A stretch of DNA of 64,000 bases from Terrimonas pollutisoli (GCF_029360765.1 NZ_JARKNA010000018.1:62001-126000); one strand, 5' to 3'; counted from the stretch's first letter, positions 15,869-24,851 are shown. Notes: generated by a model from the letters alone, not told the origin. Numbers and translations: made by a program.

Positions 15869-17488
15869 ATGAACAGACTTCGCTGGCTGGCAATCTTGAT
15901 GGGTGCGGTTATCCTGGTGATAACCGGCTTCCAGGTGTACTGGCTGAGGGATAATTATAAGCGGGAACAAAAGTCTGTTGAAATAAGAGTGCAATCACTT
16001 TTCCGCGAAACGGTCCGGGATATGCAGGATTCTGTTTTGCAAAATAAATTAAGAGACGTACTGAAAGATAGTTCGGTAAAAACCCGATTCCGTAAACGAT
16101 CACTGGATGGTGATGAGGTCGCTTTACGCAATCCGCCCCGCACCGCACGGGTTTTGAATATTCTCAATAAGCAGCTGTTACGGGATTCATCGAAAGGGAA
16201 AAAGGATGTTTTTATTTCACTAAATAAAGACGCAGCATTTCGGAAGAAGGACAGCTCTGGAAAACCTGGAGTCATATTTGATTCATTGCAACCCCGGACA
16301 ATTGATAAAATGATCGTCGTAACGGATCATCCATCACTGCCTCAAAACCAGGCAAAAAAAGATGAGGTGCGTGAAATTAGCGTAGCAGGTACATTAGCAA
16401 AGGACAGCATTGGTAAAAGTAGATCCGGACCCAGCACTATTTATTTTAATACAGGTGACGGGGATAATTTCAGGATCAGGATTGACTCGCTGTTTACTGA
16501 CTCGATACCCGTAGAAAAAATCAGTTCAGTTTTCAGCAAAAAACTGCAGGAGCAAAACCTGGCTGTTCCATTCACCATTTCGTATCGACCCGAAACGTTT
16601 CCCTTAGAAGAAGATTTTTTTAGAAGGGCTCCACCTGTGGATAGTTTCGCAGGCTACAAAATTCAGCTGGGGAATGCTTTTTCTTTTTTGCTCAAAAAAA
16701 TATCGTTACCTATTCTTTTCTCTGTGTTCCTGGTAGGTCTGACCGTTGCTTCTTTTATTCTTTTATACCGGAGTCTTTTGCGTCAACACAGGTTGGCTCA
16801 ATTAAAAAATGATTTGATTAGTAACATTACCCATGAATTAAAAACGCCTATTGCAACCGTTGCTGTGGCCATTGAAGCGTTAAAAAATTTTAATGCTATG
16901 CAGGATCCCAGCAAAACAAAGGAATACCTCGACATTTCACAGAATGAACTGCAGCGATTGGGATTGCTGGTTGATAAGGTTCTAAAACTTTCCATGTTCG
17001 AAAACAAAGAGATGGAGTTAAAGTATGAATTGTTTGACCTGGAAGAAGTGGTGAACGAAGTGGTGGCATCATTGCGGTTGCAACTTGAAAAATACAATGC
17101 CAGGATCGTTGTGAATACCGAAGGCAACCTGCTTATCAAAGGCGATCGCACACATTTGCTAAGTGTTGTATTTAACCTGCTGGACAATGCTTTAAAATAT
17201 AGTAAGGGCAATACTGCCATACAGGTCGATATTAAAGAACAGGAAAATGTGATTGAGTTAAAAATAACAGACAATGGTATCGGTATCCCGGCCGAATACC
17301 GGGAGAAAATATTCGAAAAATTTTTCAGGGTGCCGACAGGTGATACACACAATGCAAAAGGACATGGTTTGGGGTTAAGCTATGTGGCAAAGGTGATTCA
17401 GCGTCACCATGGTTCAATTGATGTGAATAGTCACGAAGGCCTGGGAAGCACGTTCACCATCCGACTACCGAAAACAGCTAACGCATAA
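15869..17488 (+). CDS. Membrane sensor histidine kinase
   Basis: The 539-residue protein has a first transmembrane helix at about residues 7-26, a ~250-residue extracytoplasmic domain unlike any sensor I know, a second helix at about 273-297 (LPILFSVFLVGLTVASFILL), and a cytoplasmic kinase core. The H-box is ISNITHELKTP with the phospho-acceptor His near residue 322; N-box LLDNALKYSKG, G1 ITDNGIGIP, F-box FEKFFRV and G2 GHGLGLSYV are all intact. It should autophosphorylate and pass phosphate to the response regulator encoded 9 bp downstream. The signal is unknown. Confidence 0.93.
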   Translation: MNRLRWLAILMGAVILVITGFQVYWLRDNYKREQKSVEIRVQSLFRETVRDMQDSVLQNKLRDVLKDSSVKTRFRKRSLDGDEVALRNPPRTARVLNILNKQLLRDSSKGKKDVFISLNKDAAFRKKDSSGKPGVIFDSLQPRTIDKMIVVTDHPSLPQNQAKKDEVREISVAGTLAKDSIGKSRSGPSTIYFNTGDGDNFRIRIDSLFTDSIPVEKISSVFSKKLQEQNLAVPFTISYRPETFPLEEDFFRRAPPVDSFAGYKIQLGNAFSFLLKKISLPILFSVFLVGLTVASFILLYRSLLRQHRLAQLKNDLISNITHELKTPIATVAVAIEALKNFNAMQDPSKTKEYLDISQNELQRLGLLVDKVLKLSMFENKEMELKYELFDLEEVVNEVVASLRLQLEKYNARIVVNTEGNLLIKGDRTHLLSVVFNLLDNALKYSKGNTAIQVDIKEQENVIELKITDNGIGIPAEYREKIFEKFFRVPTGDTHNAKGHGLGLSYVAKVIQRHHGSIDVNSHEGLGSTFTIRLPKTANA

Positions 17489-17497
17489 AAAATATAA

Positions 17498-18199
17498 ATG
17501 GCGACAACAAAAATTTTCTACGTTGAGGATGAGCTATTCCTTGGGAAAATAGTTAAGGAAAGCCTTGAAAGCCGCGGCTTTGAAGTGGTGATGGAAAGCG
17601 ATGGCGCCAAAGCGACAGCAGCATTTAAAAAAGTTCTTCCGGATGTTTGTGTGCTGGATATAATGTTGCCCAATAAAGATGGTTTTGCCATTGCCGATGA
17701 AATAAGGGAATTGAATGAAGAAGTGCCGATCATCTTTTTAACGGCGAAAACTCAAACCGAAGATGTAGTAAAAGGGTTTACACTGGGCGCCAATGATTAT
17801 ATCCGCAAACCTTTTAGCATGGAAGAGTTGATTGTCCGCATACAACATGCGTTGCGGCATAAAGCGGCACCGAATCAAAAAATCATGGGAGACTCAGTGA
17901 TGATAGGCAGGTATAACTTTCAGTTGAACCGCCAGCTACTCAGTAATGGGAAAGAGGATCGCAAGCTGTCATACCGGGAGAATGAATTATTGAAGTTATT
18001 ATACGAAAACCGGGACAAGATCATTGACCGCAAGGACATCCTGAATTTGCTTTGGGGAAATGATTCGTTTTTCAACTCCCGCAATTTAGATGTTTACATC
18101 ACCAAACTCAGAAGCTATTTAAAAGAAGACCCTTCATTGGAAATTATCACGATCAAGGGAATAGGCTACCGGTTTGTGGCCCCCTCCCGATCCCGATAA
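17498..18199 (+). CDS. OmpR/PhoB-type response regulator
   Basis: The 233-residue protein has a receiver domain (acidic pocket VEDE at 9-12, phospho-acceptor Asp54 in LDIMLPNKDG, conserved Thr in FLTAK and Lys in IRKPFS) and a winged-helix DNA-binding domain ending NLDVYITKLRSYLKEDPSLE then GIGYRFVA. It follows the kinase by 9 bp and is surely its partner. The last residues (PSRSR) and the stop lie in a palindromic repeat, so the natural C-terminus may have been altered by it. Confidence 0.95.
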   Translation: MATTKIFYVEDELFLGKIVKESLESRGFEVVMESDGAKATAAFKKVLPDVCVLDIMLPNKDGFAIADEIRELNEEVPIIFLTAKTQTEDVVKGFTLGANDYIRKPFSMEELIVRIQHALRHKAAPNQKIMGDSVMIGRYNFQLNRQLLSNGKEDRKLSYRENELLKLLYENRDKIIDRKDILNLLWGNDSFFNSRNLDVYITKLRSYLKEDPSLEIITIKGIGYRFVAPSRSR

Positions 18200-18210
18200 A
18201 AACGTCGGGA
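18191..18210 (+). repeat. Short palindrome overlapping the response regulator stop
   Basis: TCCCGAT and GTCGGGA separated by an A-rich loop. It has no T tail, so a terminator role is doubtful; it resembles the GC-rich palindromes scattered in this window. Confidence 0.5.
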
Positions 18211-18270
18211 CCACCATCGCTCTTACCTCGCTTTGCGAAGAAGTATTTAAATAATCATAAAGAATTTTAA

Positions 18271-18337
18271 GGAAGCAGGCTTTGTGGGTTAGCAAGCCTC
18301 CCCTTTGGGGGGAGGTTTGGAGGGGGCCTCTGCTTCC
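18271..18337 (-). repeat. Nested palindromic element (half copy of the GGCCCCCTC family)
   Basis: Outer arms GGAAGCAG / CTGCTTCC enclose an inner hairpin CCTCCCC-TTT-GGGGGGAGG. Read leftwards the inner part is GGCCCCCTCCAAACCTC then CCCCAAAGGGGAGG, matching the start of the element inside the E1 gene (34509). It encodes the last residues of the gene at 18289. Confidence 0.65.
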
Positions 18338-18612
18338 CTCGCTTCTATCTCATATTTATTATTCGTGTAGCCATTACGAATACTTTCCCAGGTATATAGA
18401 AAAATAAAACGAATGAATCCATACCGTTGAAACTGCTCAATATGTTTTAGCTCGTGAAGCAGCCAATTTTTGTTCTCCAAAAATTCCTCCCGGCAAGTGT
18501 TATGCAGGTGAATAGTCTTGCCGATCACAATAGCGACCTTTTTGCTGCCCAGTTTTAACGCAGCCAGCCTGGCGATAAATGATTTTTCTTTAATATGGTA
18601 AGGTGTCAACAA
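18289..18612 (-). CDS. Small protein with HELxH-type zinc-peptidase motif
   Basis: A 107-residue leftward ORF. Residues ~55-65 read LLHELKHIEQFQRYG, a HExxH-like arrangement (HELKH) as found in DUF4157-type predicted zinc metallopeptidases; the following FIRFIFLYTWESIRNGY could hold the third ligand or be a membrane-proximal helix. Family domains are often short like this one. The C-terminal tail APSKPPPKGEAC is encoded by a palindromic repeat element, so the natural end was probably near EAREAE. No signal peptide. Confidence in a real gene is good, in activity only moderate. Confidence 0.65.
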   Translation of the reverse strand: MLTPYHIKEKSFIARLAALKLGSKKVAIVIGKTIHLHNTCREEFLENKNWLLHELKHIEQFQRYGFIRFIFLYTWESIRNGYTNNKYEIEAREAEAPSKPPPKGEAC

Positions 18613-18696
18613 AATTTTAGTGAAAGGCTTTGCACATATGAAGATGCACTAAGGTCAACAATGGTTGCCGATTGATTTTTTTGTACTGGACTATTC

Positions 18697-18704
18697 TACT
18701 TTTG
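18697..18704 (+). promoter_or_regulatory. -7 box upstream of nagA
   Basis: TACTTTTG fits the Bacteroidota TAnnTTTG consensus and lies 22 bp before the ATG, with a TTG at 18672-18674 as a possible -33 element. Confidence 0.5.
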
Positions 18705-18726
18705 TAATCCAAAAAATCGGGCAGGC

Positions 18727-19827
18727 ATGGCATTAGCAAAAGCAGTTTCGGCAACACGGATTTTTAACGGTGAGATATGGCTTCGTGACCATGCGATATT
18801 AAGCGAAGGGGATAGGATAACCGCGGTAGAGCCCATTTCATCATTGCCCGATTCTATAAAAATTGAACACTTTGGTGGCTCGCTTGTTCCGGCTTTTATT
18901 GATTTGCAGATTTATGGTGCTTATGAAAAATTGCTGGCTGTATACCCGGAAGCTGACTCCCTTTTTAAACTGAATGAATATTGCCGCAAAGGTGGAGCGG
19001 TTTATTGCCTGCCAACTGTTGCTACGAATGCCTACAAGGTCTTTCACCAGTCTATTGATGCAATCCGGGATTATTGGAACCAGGGTGGAGAGGGAGTGTT
19101 GGGTATTCACCTGGAAGGCCCCTGGATCAACCCGGTAAAAAGAGGGGCACACATTGAATCACTGATTCATTCACCCACTGTACAACAGGTGAAGGATCTG
19201 CTGGAATATGGAAAAGGGGTGATCAAAATGATTACACTGGCTCCCGAAGTCTGCAGCCAGCAAGTAATCGATTTGATCCTTTCGTACAACGTTGTTATTT
19301 CAGCGGGACATAGCAATGCCAGCTATGAGCAGGCTATTCATAGTTTTGAAAACGGAATTACCACTGTCACACATTTATACAATGCTATGAGCCCTTTGCA
19401 ACACCGGTCGCCGGGGTTGGTAGGGGCAGCTATGGATCACGGGAAGGTAATGTCCAGCATTATACCAGATGGTCACCATGTTGATTATGCAGCTATCCGC
19501 ATTGCTAAAGAAGTGATGAAGGAAAGATTATTTTTTATAACGGATGCGGTAACGACGACCGACAAAGGTGGGTACCAGCATTACCTGGCTGGTGATAAAT
19601 ATGAAGCGGGTGGAATATTAAGTGGTTCAGCTTTAACGATGGTAAAAGCTATACAAAATTTAGTGAATCATGCAGGCATAGAGCTGAACGAAGCTCTCAA
19701 AATGTGTAGCCTCTACCCGGCAAAAGTGATGGGCCTGGATAAAGAATTAGGAAAGATTGAAAAAGGCTACCGGGCTAAAATGGTTTTATTAAATCAGGAG
19801 AATGATGTTGTTCAATTAATAGATTGA
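18727..19827 (+). CDS. nagA: N-acetylglucosamine-6-phosphate deacetylase
   Basis: 366 residues, normal for NagA. Amidohydrolase landmarks are in order: the metal-linked HLEGPWINPVKRGAH, AGHSNASYEQA, VTHLYNAMSPLQHRSPG, PDGHHVD and FITDAVTTT with the catalytic Asp. The enzyme removes acetate from GlcNAc-6-phosphate in the cytoplasm, the first committed step in amino-sugar use and cell-wall recycling. No nagB is adjacent; the gene has its own promoter-like box and stands alone. Confidence 0.93.
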   Translation: MALAKAVSATRIFNGEIWLRDHAILSEGDRITAVEPISSLPDSIKIEHFGGSLVPAFIDLQIYGAYEKLLAVYPEADSLFKLNEYCRKGGAVYCLPTVATNAYKVFHQSIDAIRDYWNQGGEGVLGIHLEGPWINPVKRGAHIESLIHSPTVQQVKDLLEYGKGVIKMITLAPEVCSQQVIDLILSYNVVISAGHSNASYEQAIHSFENGITTVTHLYNAMSPLQHRSPGLVGAAMDHGKVMSSIIPDGHHVDYAAIRIAKEVMKERLFFITDAVTTTDKGGYQHYLAGDKYEAGGILSGSALTMVKAIQNLVNHAGIELNEALKMCSLYPAKVMGLDKELGKIEKGYRAKMVLLNQENDVVQLID

Positions 19828-19911
19828 AACGATTTTGGTAAATAATGACCAGGAATGACTGATGAATACTTTCATAAAAGAGGTTTATTGTGAATATTAG
19901 TTTACCCCACC

Positions 19912-20235
19912 TTAATTAAGCCGACTAAATTGAGTGCGGACGGTATCGAAACTGCAATAAAGATTGATACGTGAAGAAGTCTTGTTGACCAGGTTGATCC
20001 GGTTATAGAAGTAAAGCGGTATGTAGCCGAAAGTTAAGAATTTTGCGCTGTTGATCATCCATGAGTAATACGCTAATAGACGGTTAGTGGTATTCTGTAT
20101 TGAAATTAATGTTGTAATTTCAATATGTCCTTCTACCCACCACCATGGCTCGCCAGCAATAGTAGCATTATATAACAACATTCCGGTTGTATAAATGACA
20201 CGATGATTTGGATGGCAACGCAAATTTTCCGCCAC
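19912..20235 (-). CDS. Hypothetical ORF, possibly a remnant
   Basis: A 107-codon leftward ORF fills most of the 450-bp gap between nagA and the TIR gene. It starts at GTG and encodes an aromatic-rich product (AGEPWWWVEGHIEI, YIPLYFYNRINLV) with no signal peptide and no recognised family. The codon pattern looks coding rather than random, but the start is weak and there is no clear promoter or terminator, so it may be the 3' part of a lost gene. The remaining bases of the gap show nothing I can support. Confidence 0.3.
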   Translation of the reverse strand: MAENLRCHPNHRVIYTTGMLLYNATIAGEPWWWVEGHIEITTLISIQNTTNRLLAYYSWMINSAKFLTFGYIPLYFYNRINLVNKTSSRINLYCSFDTVRTQFSRLN

Positions 20236-20277
20236 CGGTTTTGTTGTTGATCAATAGCCGTTGAAAAAAATATCGCT

Positions 20278-21561
20278 ATGGCTGATATATTTATTAGCTA
20301 TTCGAGTGAGGATAAAACCAATGTAAAACTAATTGCAGAGCTGCTGGAGCGGCATGGCTGGAGCGTTTGGTGGGACCGTGATATACCACATGGCCGGCCA
20401 TTTGATACGGTGATCGAAGAAGAACTGACCGCTGCATTTTGTGTTATTGTGATCTGGACTAAACGCTCCGTGGCATCGGAGTGGGTAAAGAATGAAGCAA
20501 ATGAAGCCTTACAGGCGGGCAAATTGGTTCCTATTTTATTAGAAAATGTTCCCCTCCCGCTTGCATTCAAACGAACCGAAGCTGCACTGCTGATGGATTG
20601 GAAAGGCGAGTTGGACCATCATGAGTTGCCTTTGTTATTTAGCTCTATTGAGCAAATCATTCAAAAGAATAAAACAAAAAAGGGAGTTTCCGAAGATAAA
20701 CCAAAAGCCAGTGAATGGAAGTTAAACGAAAAGCTGATCAATCCCTCCGCCGCTAAAGGATATATTGCGATTGCTGTCATCGGGTTTATTGTTTCCTTAT
20801 TCGCCATTTACTATTATTTAAATTTTATACAGGGCAAGGTAAATGACCAGGCGGATCAACGGGTTTTTTATCTCATTCTAATCGTTTTTGGAATAGCTGC
20901 CAGTGCGGTCATCTTTGGCGTGATGAACTCCTACGCAACACTGAGAGGAGAAAAATTCAATACAAAGTTTAAGCTTGCCGGTCCTATTGTAGGCGTAGTA
21001 CTTACAGTTTTCGGTGGCTTTTATCTTCCTCATCGTGATGCTGTGAAAACAATAACCATCAGGGTTTTTGATAAAAAGAAAAATCCTGTCACGCAAGGCG
21101 ATGTAAAAGTTTACCTGAAAGAATATATCCGCAACCAATCAATCGATAAAATGGGACAGGCATTATTTACCGGTATTCCTGCCGGAGCATCGGAAAGCAA
21201 GATAAAAATCGAAGTTTCGAGCCCGGGCTATGCCACCAGGCAGTTTGATACGGTCATGAATCGCTCCGGTGTTATTGAGCTGACCTTACCGCTTACGGCG
21301 GTAGTATTTATTTCCGGCCAGGTGAAAAGAGCGAATGAAACACCCATCGGTGATGTGGAGATTAATGTCGACGGAACAAGGTATGTTGCGCATTCTATTT
21401 CCAATGGAACTTATACGCTCCGGCTTGAGGAATATACACTTGGCGATGAGATAACGATCACCACTACCCATGAAGGTTTTGAAGACAAAACAAGAGCCAT
21501 CCGCATCAATTCGCCGGAGATCAGGGATGTTGACTTTGTATTGAATCCGATAAATCATTAA
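20278..21561 (+). CDS. Membrane-anchored TIR-domain protein with periplasmic beta-sandwich domains
   Basis: Residues 1-130 are a TIR domain: ADIFISYSSEDK at the start, WSVWWDRDIPHG, and SVASEWVKNEANEAL with the presumed catalytic Glu73 of NAD-cleaving TIRs. Three hydrophobic helices follow (about 161-183, 195-216, 232-249), then residues ~255-427 form two carboxypeptidase-regulatory-like beta-sandwich domains (ITIRVFDKKKNPVTQGDVKV and ISGQVKRANETPIGDVEINV). With an odd number of helices the TIR would be cytoplasmic and the C-terminus periplasmic. The next gene starts 11 bp later and encodes an outer-membrane protein, so the pair could link the envelope to a TIR NADase or scaffold. That role is inference; the domain calls are firm. 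Confidence 0.85.
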   Translation: MADIFISYSSEDKTNVKLIAELLERHGWSVWWDRDIPHGRPFDTVIEEELTAAFCVIVIWTKRSVASEWVKNEANEALQAGKLVPILLENVPLPLAFKRTEAALLMDWKGELDHHELPLLFSSIEQIIQKNKTKKGVSEDKPKASEWKLNEKLINPSAAKGYIAIAVIGFIVSLFAIYYYLNFIQGKVNDQADQRVFYLILIVFGIAASAVIFGVMNSYATLRGEKFNTKFKLAGPIVGVVLTVFGGFYLPHRDAVKTITIRVFDKKKNPVTQGDVKVYLKEYIRNQSIDKMGQALFTGIPAGASESKIKIEVSSPGYATRQFDTVMNRSGVIELTLPLTAVVFISGQVKRANETPIGDVEINVDGTRYVAHSISNGTYTLRLEEYTLGDEITITTTHEGFEDKTRAIRINSPEIRDVDFVLNPINH

Positions 21562-21572
21562 ACAATCTTATC

Positions 21573-23093
21573 ATGAAAAAATTTTTTTACCTCGCAATGC
21601 TCCTGCTATTGTATGATGCTGCAACCAGCCAGGACCTGATCATAAAAGGAAGGATCAGGTGCATCAATCAAACTCCTAATTCTACCAAGGGTGCTGAAAA
21701 CGTAGTGGTGGTTCCCACTTTTATGCCATCCCGGTCCGCCATTACGGCCTCGAGTCCTTCGGGTTATTTTGAATTTAATACCAAAACAGATCTGCAAAAA
21801 CTGCAGGACAAGCAGGTGAACATTAATCTCATTTCCCGCTGCAGTAATTGTAAGGATATGGTAAAAAGAATATTTATTTCCGAGGACCAGGACCGGCAAA
21901 ACAGGGATGACAGCAAATCCTACGTAACGATCAAAAAATGGATGGTAGAAAAAAATTGTAAAGAAGTGGAGTTGTCTTCATTTAAAGCAGATAGTGTTTT
22001 AAATGTCGTAATGAAGCAGCCTGATGTAAAATTGAGTGAGTTAGGAAATGCAACGGCTGTGGCTGGAACACCTGCGTTGTTGAATTTGTTGACTACACTC
22101 GCAGCCGCTGGTCCTATTGCTGCCGGAGGAACTTTTCGGGCAGTAACATTGGTGCCCGGAAAAATAAATTATGGAGAATTTCTTTTTGCCTCCCCTTTAT
22201 TTCATAGTGGGAATACAGGATTTAATTTTTCTCCCAATCGTGACTTATCAGAAACCGTTTTTTGGAACCCTGCTGCGATGGTAAGCAATAAAAAATACCA
22301 TAACATTAGTTTATCGACCAATGTAAAAAACAATGCGAAGCTTTCAGGTTTTATTAAACTGCAAGATAAATTTAGTATGGGCGGTGGGGCTATTTTTACA
22401 ACGCAAGATGAGTTCCGTACTGTGTTTTATAATGATGATCCTGATAACGGAAATGGTCCTACAAGGATTGATTCAGTAAAAATGAAATTAACAGAATATG
22501 CTGTATATATTAGCCCGGCGTATAAGATAAATAATCAGATAAGCATTGGGGTTTCTGTAAAATCGCTATGGCAGGATTTTACCATCCCGGATTCCCTTCA
22601 GGTACAGCCCGGAACGTTCGGAGAATTTTTTGACAGCACGATAAAGGAACAAAAATTTGATGTTGATTTTTCAATATTGTATAAAGTCTCTAAATCATTT
22701 CAGATTGGTCTTAATGCCATGAACCTTGCAGGTGCAAAATTGCACGCGGAGGCATTCGCACCTGATCAAAAAAATATCCCTTTGCAAAATCAACGTTCTT
22801 TTGGTCTCGGGCTTTGCTATAAATGGCAGCGGTTCAACTTTGGCGCCGATCTTTTATTTACCGAAGATGATTTTTATGATGCGGCTTTCGGTGTCAATTA
22901 TGTTCCATTTAACGATGCCCTGATTTCCGCCGGCATCGCAGTGAAGCAATTGAGTTATTCATTTGCCATAAGACTAAAACACTTCCGCCTTGCTTATATT
23001 GATGACAATGATTTTTTGATAAATGAAAAAAGAAAAGGTAAATCAGGAGTATTGAATGGAAGGTTGTACGGTGGTTTTTCTTTTAGTTTTTAG
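21573..23093 (+). CDS. Outer-membrane beta-barrel protein paired with the TIR gene
   Basis: 506 residues with a signal peptide ending ATSQ. Residues ~22-150 look like a carboxypeptidase-regulatory-type domain with a Cys pair (SRCSNCKD); the remainder has a transporter-like barrel pattern of alternating strands with ETVFWNPAAMVS near the start, reminiscent of FadL/PorV-type barrels, and a terminal aromatic strand YGGFSFSF. It is 11 bp after the TIR gene and surely co-transcribed. Function unknown; the shared type of soluble domain in both proteins suggests that they meet in the periplasm. Confidence 0.75.
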   Translation: MKKFFYLAMLLLLYDAATSQDLIIKGRIRCINQTPNSTKGAENVVVVPTFMPSRSAITASSPSGYFEFNTKTDLQKLQDKQVNINLISRCSNCKDMVKRIFISEDQDRQNRDDSKSYVTIKKWMVEKNCKEVELSSFKADSVLNVVMKQPDVKLSELGNATAVAGTPALLNLLTTLAAAGPIAAGGTFRAVTLVPGKINYGEFLFASPLFHSGNTGFNFSPNRDLSETVFWNPAAMVSNKKYHNISLSTNVKNNAKLSGFIKLQDKFSMGGGAIFTTQDEFRTVFYNDDPDNGNGPTRIDSVKMKLTEYAVYISPAYKINNQISIGVSVKSLWQDFTIPDSLQVQPGTFGEFFDSTIKEQKFDVDFSILYKVSKSFQIGLNAMNLAGAKLHAEAFAPDQKNIPLQNQRSFGLGLCYKWQRFNFGADLLFTEDDFYDAAFGVNYVPFNDALISAGIAVKQLSYSFAIRLKHFRLAYIDDNDFLINEKRKGKSGVLNGRLYGGFSFSF

Positions 23094-23114
23094 CAAGTCA
23101 ACATTTTTTCAGCC

Positions 23115-23636
23115 TTACTTCGGCAAAGGATTTTTCAGCACATAGACGGCAGCTTTTTCTTCCAGCCTGTCATAAACAAAATTGTTTTTTTCAAGCAATT
23201 TTACCGACCGGCTATTTTCGGGATCAAGAATGGCTTCTATGATGTGAAGTTTCATTTGTTCAAATCCATATAGTATCACTTTGCTGATCGCTCCCCACAT
23301 AAGTCCCTTACCCTGGAAGTCGGGATGCATCACATAACCTATTTCGGCCTTTTTATTTCCTTTAGCAATGTTCCAGAAGCAAATGGTGCCGATCAGTTGT
23401 GGCTGATCTTTTAAACAAATGCCCCAGTATACACAATCGTTGTCAATAATCTTGCGGATAAATGCCCGGGCGTCTTCAATATTATTAGCTTTTGGAGCCA
23501 CCAGGTATTTCAATACCCGTTCATCAGACCGGAGGAAGAAAATTTCATTGTCATCATCGGATCTTAAATGTCGCAGTGAAAGCCGCTCCGTTTCTAAAAC
23601 CGGGAATGGATTGAAGTTGAAACCTTTCATAATCAA
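23115..23636 (-). CDS. GNAT-family N-acetyltransferase (RimJ/RimL type)
   Basis: 173 residues beginning near ETERLSLRHLRSDDDNEIFFL, the usual RimJ/RimL N-terminus, with WGICLKDQPQLIGTICFWNI and the acetyl-CoA site motif GYVMHPDFQGKGLMWGAISKV, ending with the DPENSRSVKLLEKNNF block. It would transfer acetyl from acetyl-CoA to an amino group of a protein or small molecule; the substrate is unknown. The start overlaps the stop of the upstream MarR-like gene by 4 bp, so the two are translationally coupled. Confidence 0.9.
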   Translation of the reverse strand: MIMKGFNFNPFPVLETERLSLRHLRSDDDNEIFFLRSDERVLKYLVAPKANNIEDARAFIRKIIDNDCVYWGICLKDQPQLIGTICFWNIAKGNKKAEIGYVMHPDFQGKGLMWGAISKVILYGFEQMKLHIIEAILDPENSRSVKLLEKNNFVYDRLEEKAAVYVLKNPLPK

Positions 23637-24067
23637 CCTGGCTGTTGTACTTTAAGATTCTCTACAATTCTTTGCATGGTCAGAACCGCTACCTGGTAAT
23701 CCTGTTCGGTAATACCAGACATGATTTTTTGGCGAAAAGTCTTTTGTTGTTCAAAACATTGCTGGTGCAATTTTTTTCCTTCGGAGGTTAAAAACAGAAT
23801 ATCGTCCTTTACTTCAATCAAGTTGTCGTCGGCAAGCTTCAATAAAATTTGTTCAAGGCCTTCCTCATTTGCAAATGGACTCAAAAGACTGAATAAAGCC
23901 GCCTTTTGAAGAGAACCATTTTCATGAATACTGTTTAACACCTGCCAGCCGGTTCGTGTAATGCCTGTATTGGAATGAATGGCATCTATTCCCGCTGTCA
24001 AAAGATTATCAGCTTCTTTTATCCAATACCCAATAGGTAATTTCTGCGGTTGCATTGTTGCTGGCAT
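23633..24067 (-). CDS. MarR-like winged-helix regulator
   Basis: 144 residues, all-helical N-terminus followed by a winged helix: TRTGWQVLNSIHENGSLQKA, then EEGLEQILLKLADDNLIEVKDDILFLTSEGKKLHQQC, the typical MarR wing and dimer helix. It overlaps the acetyltransferase gene by 4 bp and probably regulates it or a shared process. The recognition helix is somewhat divergent, so ligand and operator cannot be guessed. Confidence 0.75.
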   Translation of the reverse strand: MPATMQPQKLPIGYWIKEADNLLTAGIDAIHSNTGITRTGWQVLNSIHENGSLQKAALFSLLSPFANEEGLEQILLKLADDNLIEVKDDILFLTSEGKKLHQQCFEQQKTFRQKIMSGITEQDYQVAVLTMQRIVENLKVQQPG

Positions 24068-24125
24068 TTAATGCTGTAATGTATATTTTTTAAATCAGAC
24101 GGTAACCCGCCCATAAATAAAAAAA

Positions 24126-24143
24126 GAGCCGGTGTCGCGGCTC
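24126..24143 (-). terminator. Intrinsic terminator of the VOC gene
   Basis: GAGCCG and CGGCTC arms; read leftwards the stem is followed by TTTTTTTATTT. It lies 30 bp after the VOC stop. Confidence 0.85.
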
Positions 24144-24172
24144 CTTCAAAAATTTTGTTTTTTCAGTGATAG

Positions 24173-24610
24173 TTAGTTTCCCTGGCTTTTGCTGTAGTTG
24201 ATCATCCATTTGATGCCGAACTTGTCGGTAAAGCTGCCGAAATAATCACCCCAAAACATATCGGCCATCGGCATCTCCACTTCGCCTCCGGCCGATAATG
24301 CATTGAAAAGTTTGTCAGCTTCTTCTTTACTCACCGGGTGAAGCGATACGTATACATTGTTGCCGACATTCAATTTATGACCCGCAGACGGAATGATATC
24401 AGAAGCCATCAGGATGTCGCCGCTGTCGTTGATAGGCAAAGACACATGCATGACGCGGTTTTTTTCTTCAGCCGGCAGCTCTCCGCAGCCGGGTGCATCA
24501 CCCATGCGGTGTATCCCACCAAGGAACTCGGTGCCAAATACAGATTTATAAAAATTAAATGCGGCTTCCGCAGTGCCATCAAAATTGAGATAAGGATTCA
24601 TTTTTGCCAT
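24173..24610 (-). CDS. VOC-superfamily (PhnB-like) protein
   Basis: 145 residues, MNPYLNFDGTAEAAFNFYKSV at the start and MADMFWGDYFGSFTDKFGIKW near the end, the standard PhnB/3-demethylubiquinone-methyltransferase-like VOC fold of paired beta-alpha-beta-beta-beta units. Such proteins are small cytoplasmic dioxygenase/glyoxalase relatives with mostly unknown substrates; despite old names they are not methyltransferases. Single gene with its own terminator. Confidence 0.88.
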   Translation of the reverse strand: MAKMNPYLNFDGTAEAAFNFYKSVFGTEFLGGIHRMGDAPGCGELPAEEKNRVMHVSLPINDSGDILMASDIIPSAGHKLNVGNNVYVSLHPVSKEEADKLFNALSAGGEVEMPMADMFWGDYFGSFTDKFGIKWMINYSKSQGN

Positions 24611-24770
24611 ACAATCATTTTTAATAGTTAAGAATTTAGTTCAAATTAAGGCTTATAATCAGGAATACTACCCGCTTGTTTCGGTTAGTCGCTCCGCCGA
24701 TCAAATTTAGAGAGGGGCAAACTGTAACAGCGATGGTGATGGCGACATTTTAGAGGGTTAAAAACGACAA

Positions 24771-24793
24771 TGCCGGGAATTGGGCTCCCGGCA
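24771..24793 (-). terminator. Terminator-like hairpin after the DUF3817 gene
   Basis: TGCCGGGA and TCCCGGCA arms with an 7-base loop; leftwards it runs into TTGTCGTTTTTAA. It lies about 60 bp after the stop of the leftward gene at 24852. Confidence 0.65.
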
Positions 24794-24851
24794 CTGCTTA
24801 TCTCTTTTTTTATGGATTAAATTGGAATTACCCGGTTAAACTATAAACTCA

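Noticed and set aside
16798..17352. 184-codon minus-strand ORF
   Set aside because: Antisense to the conserved kinase core; its Ser/Asn-rich composition is that of a shadow frame.
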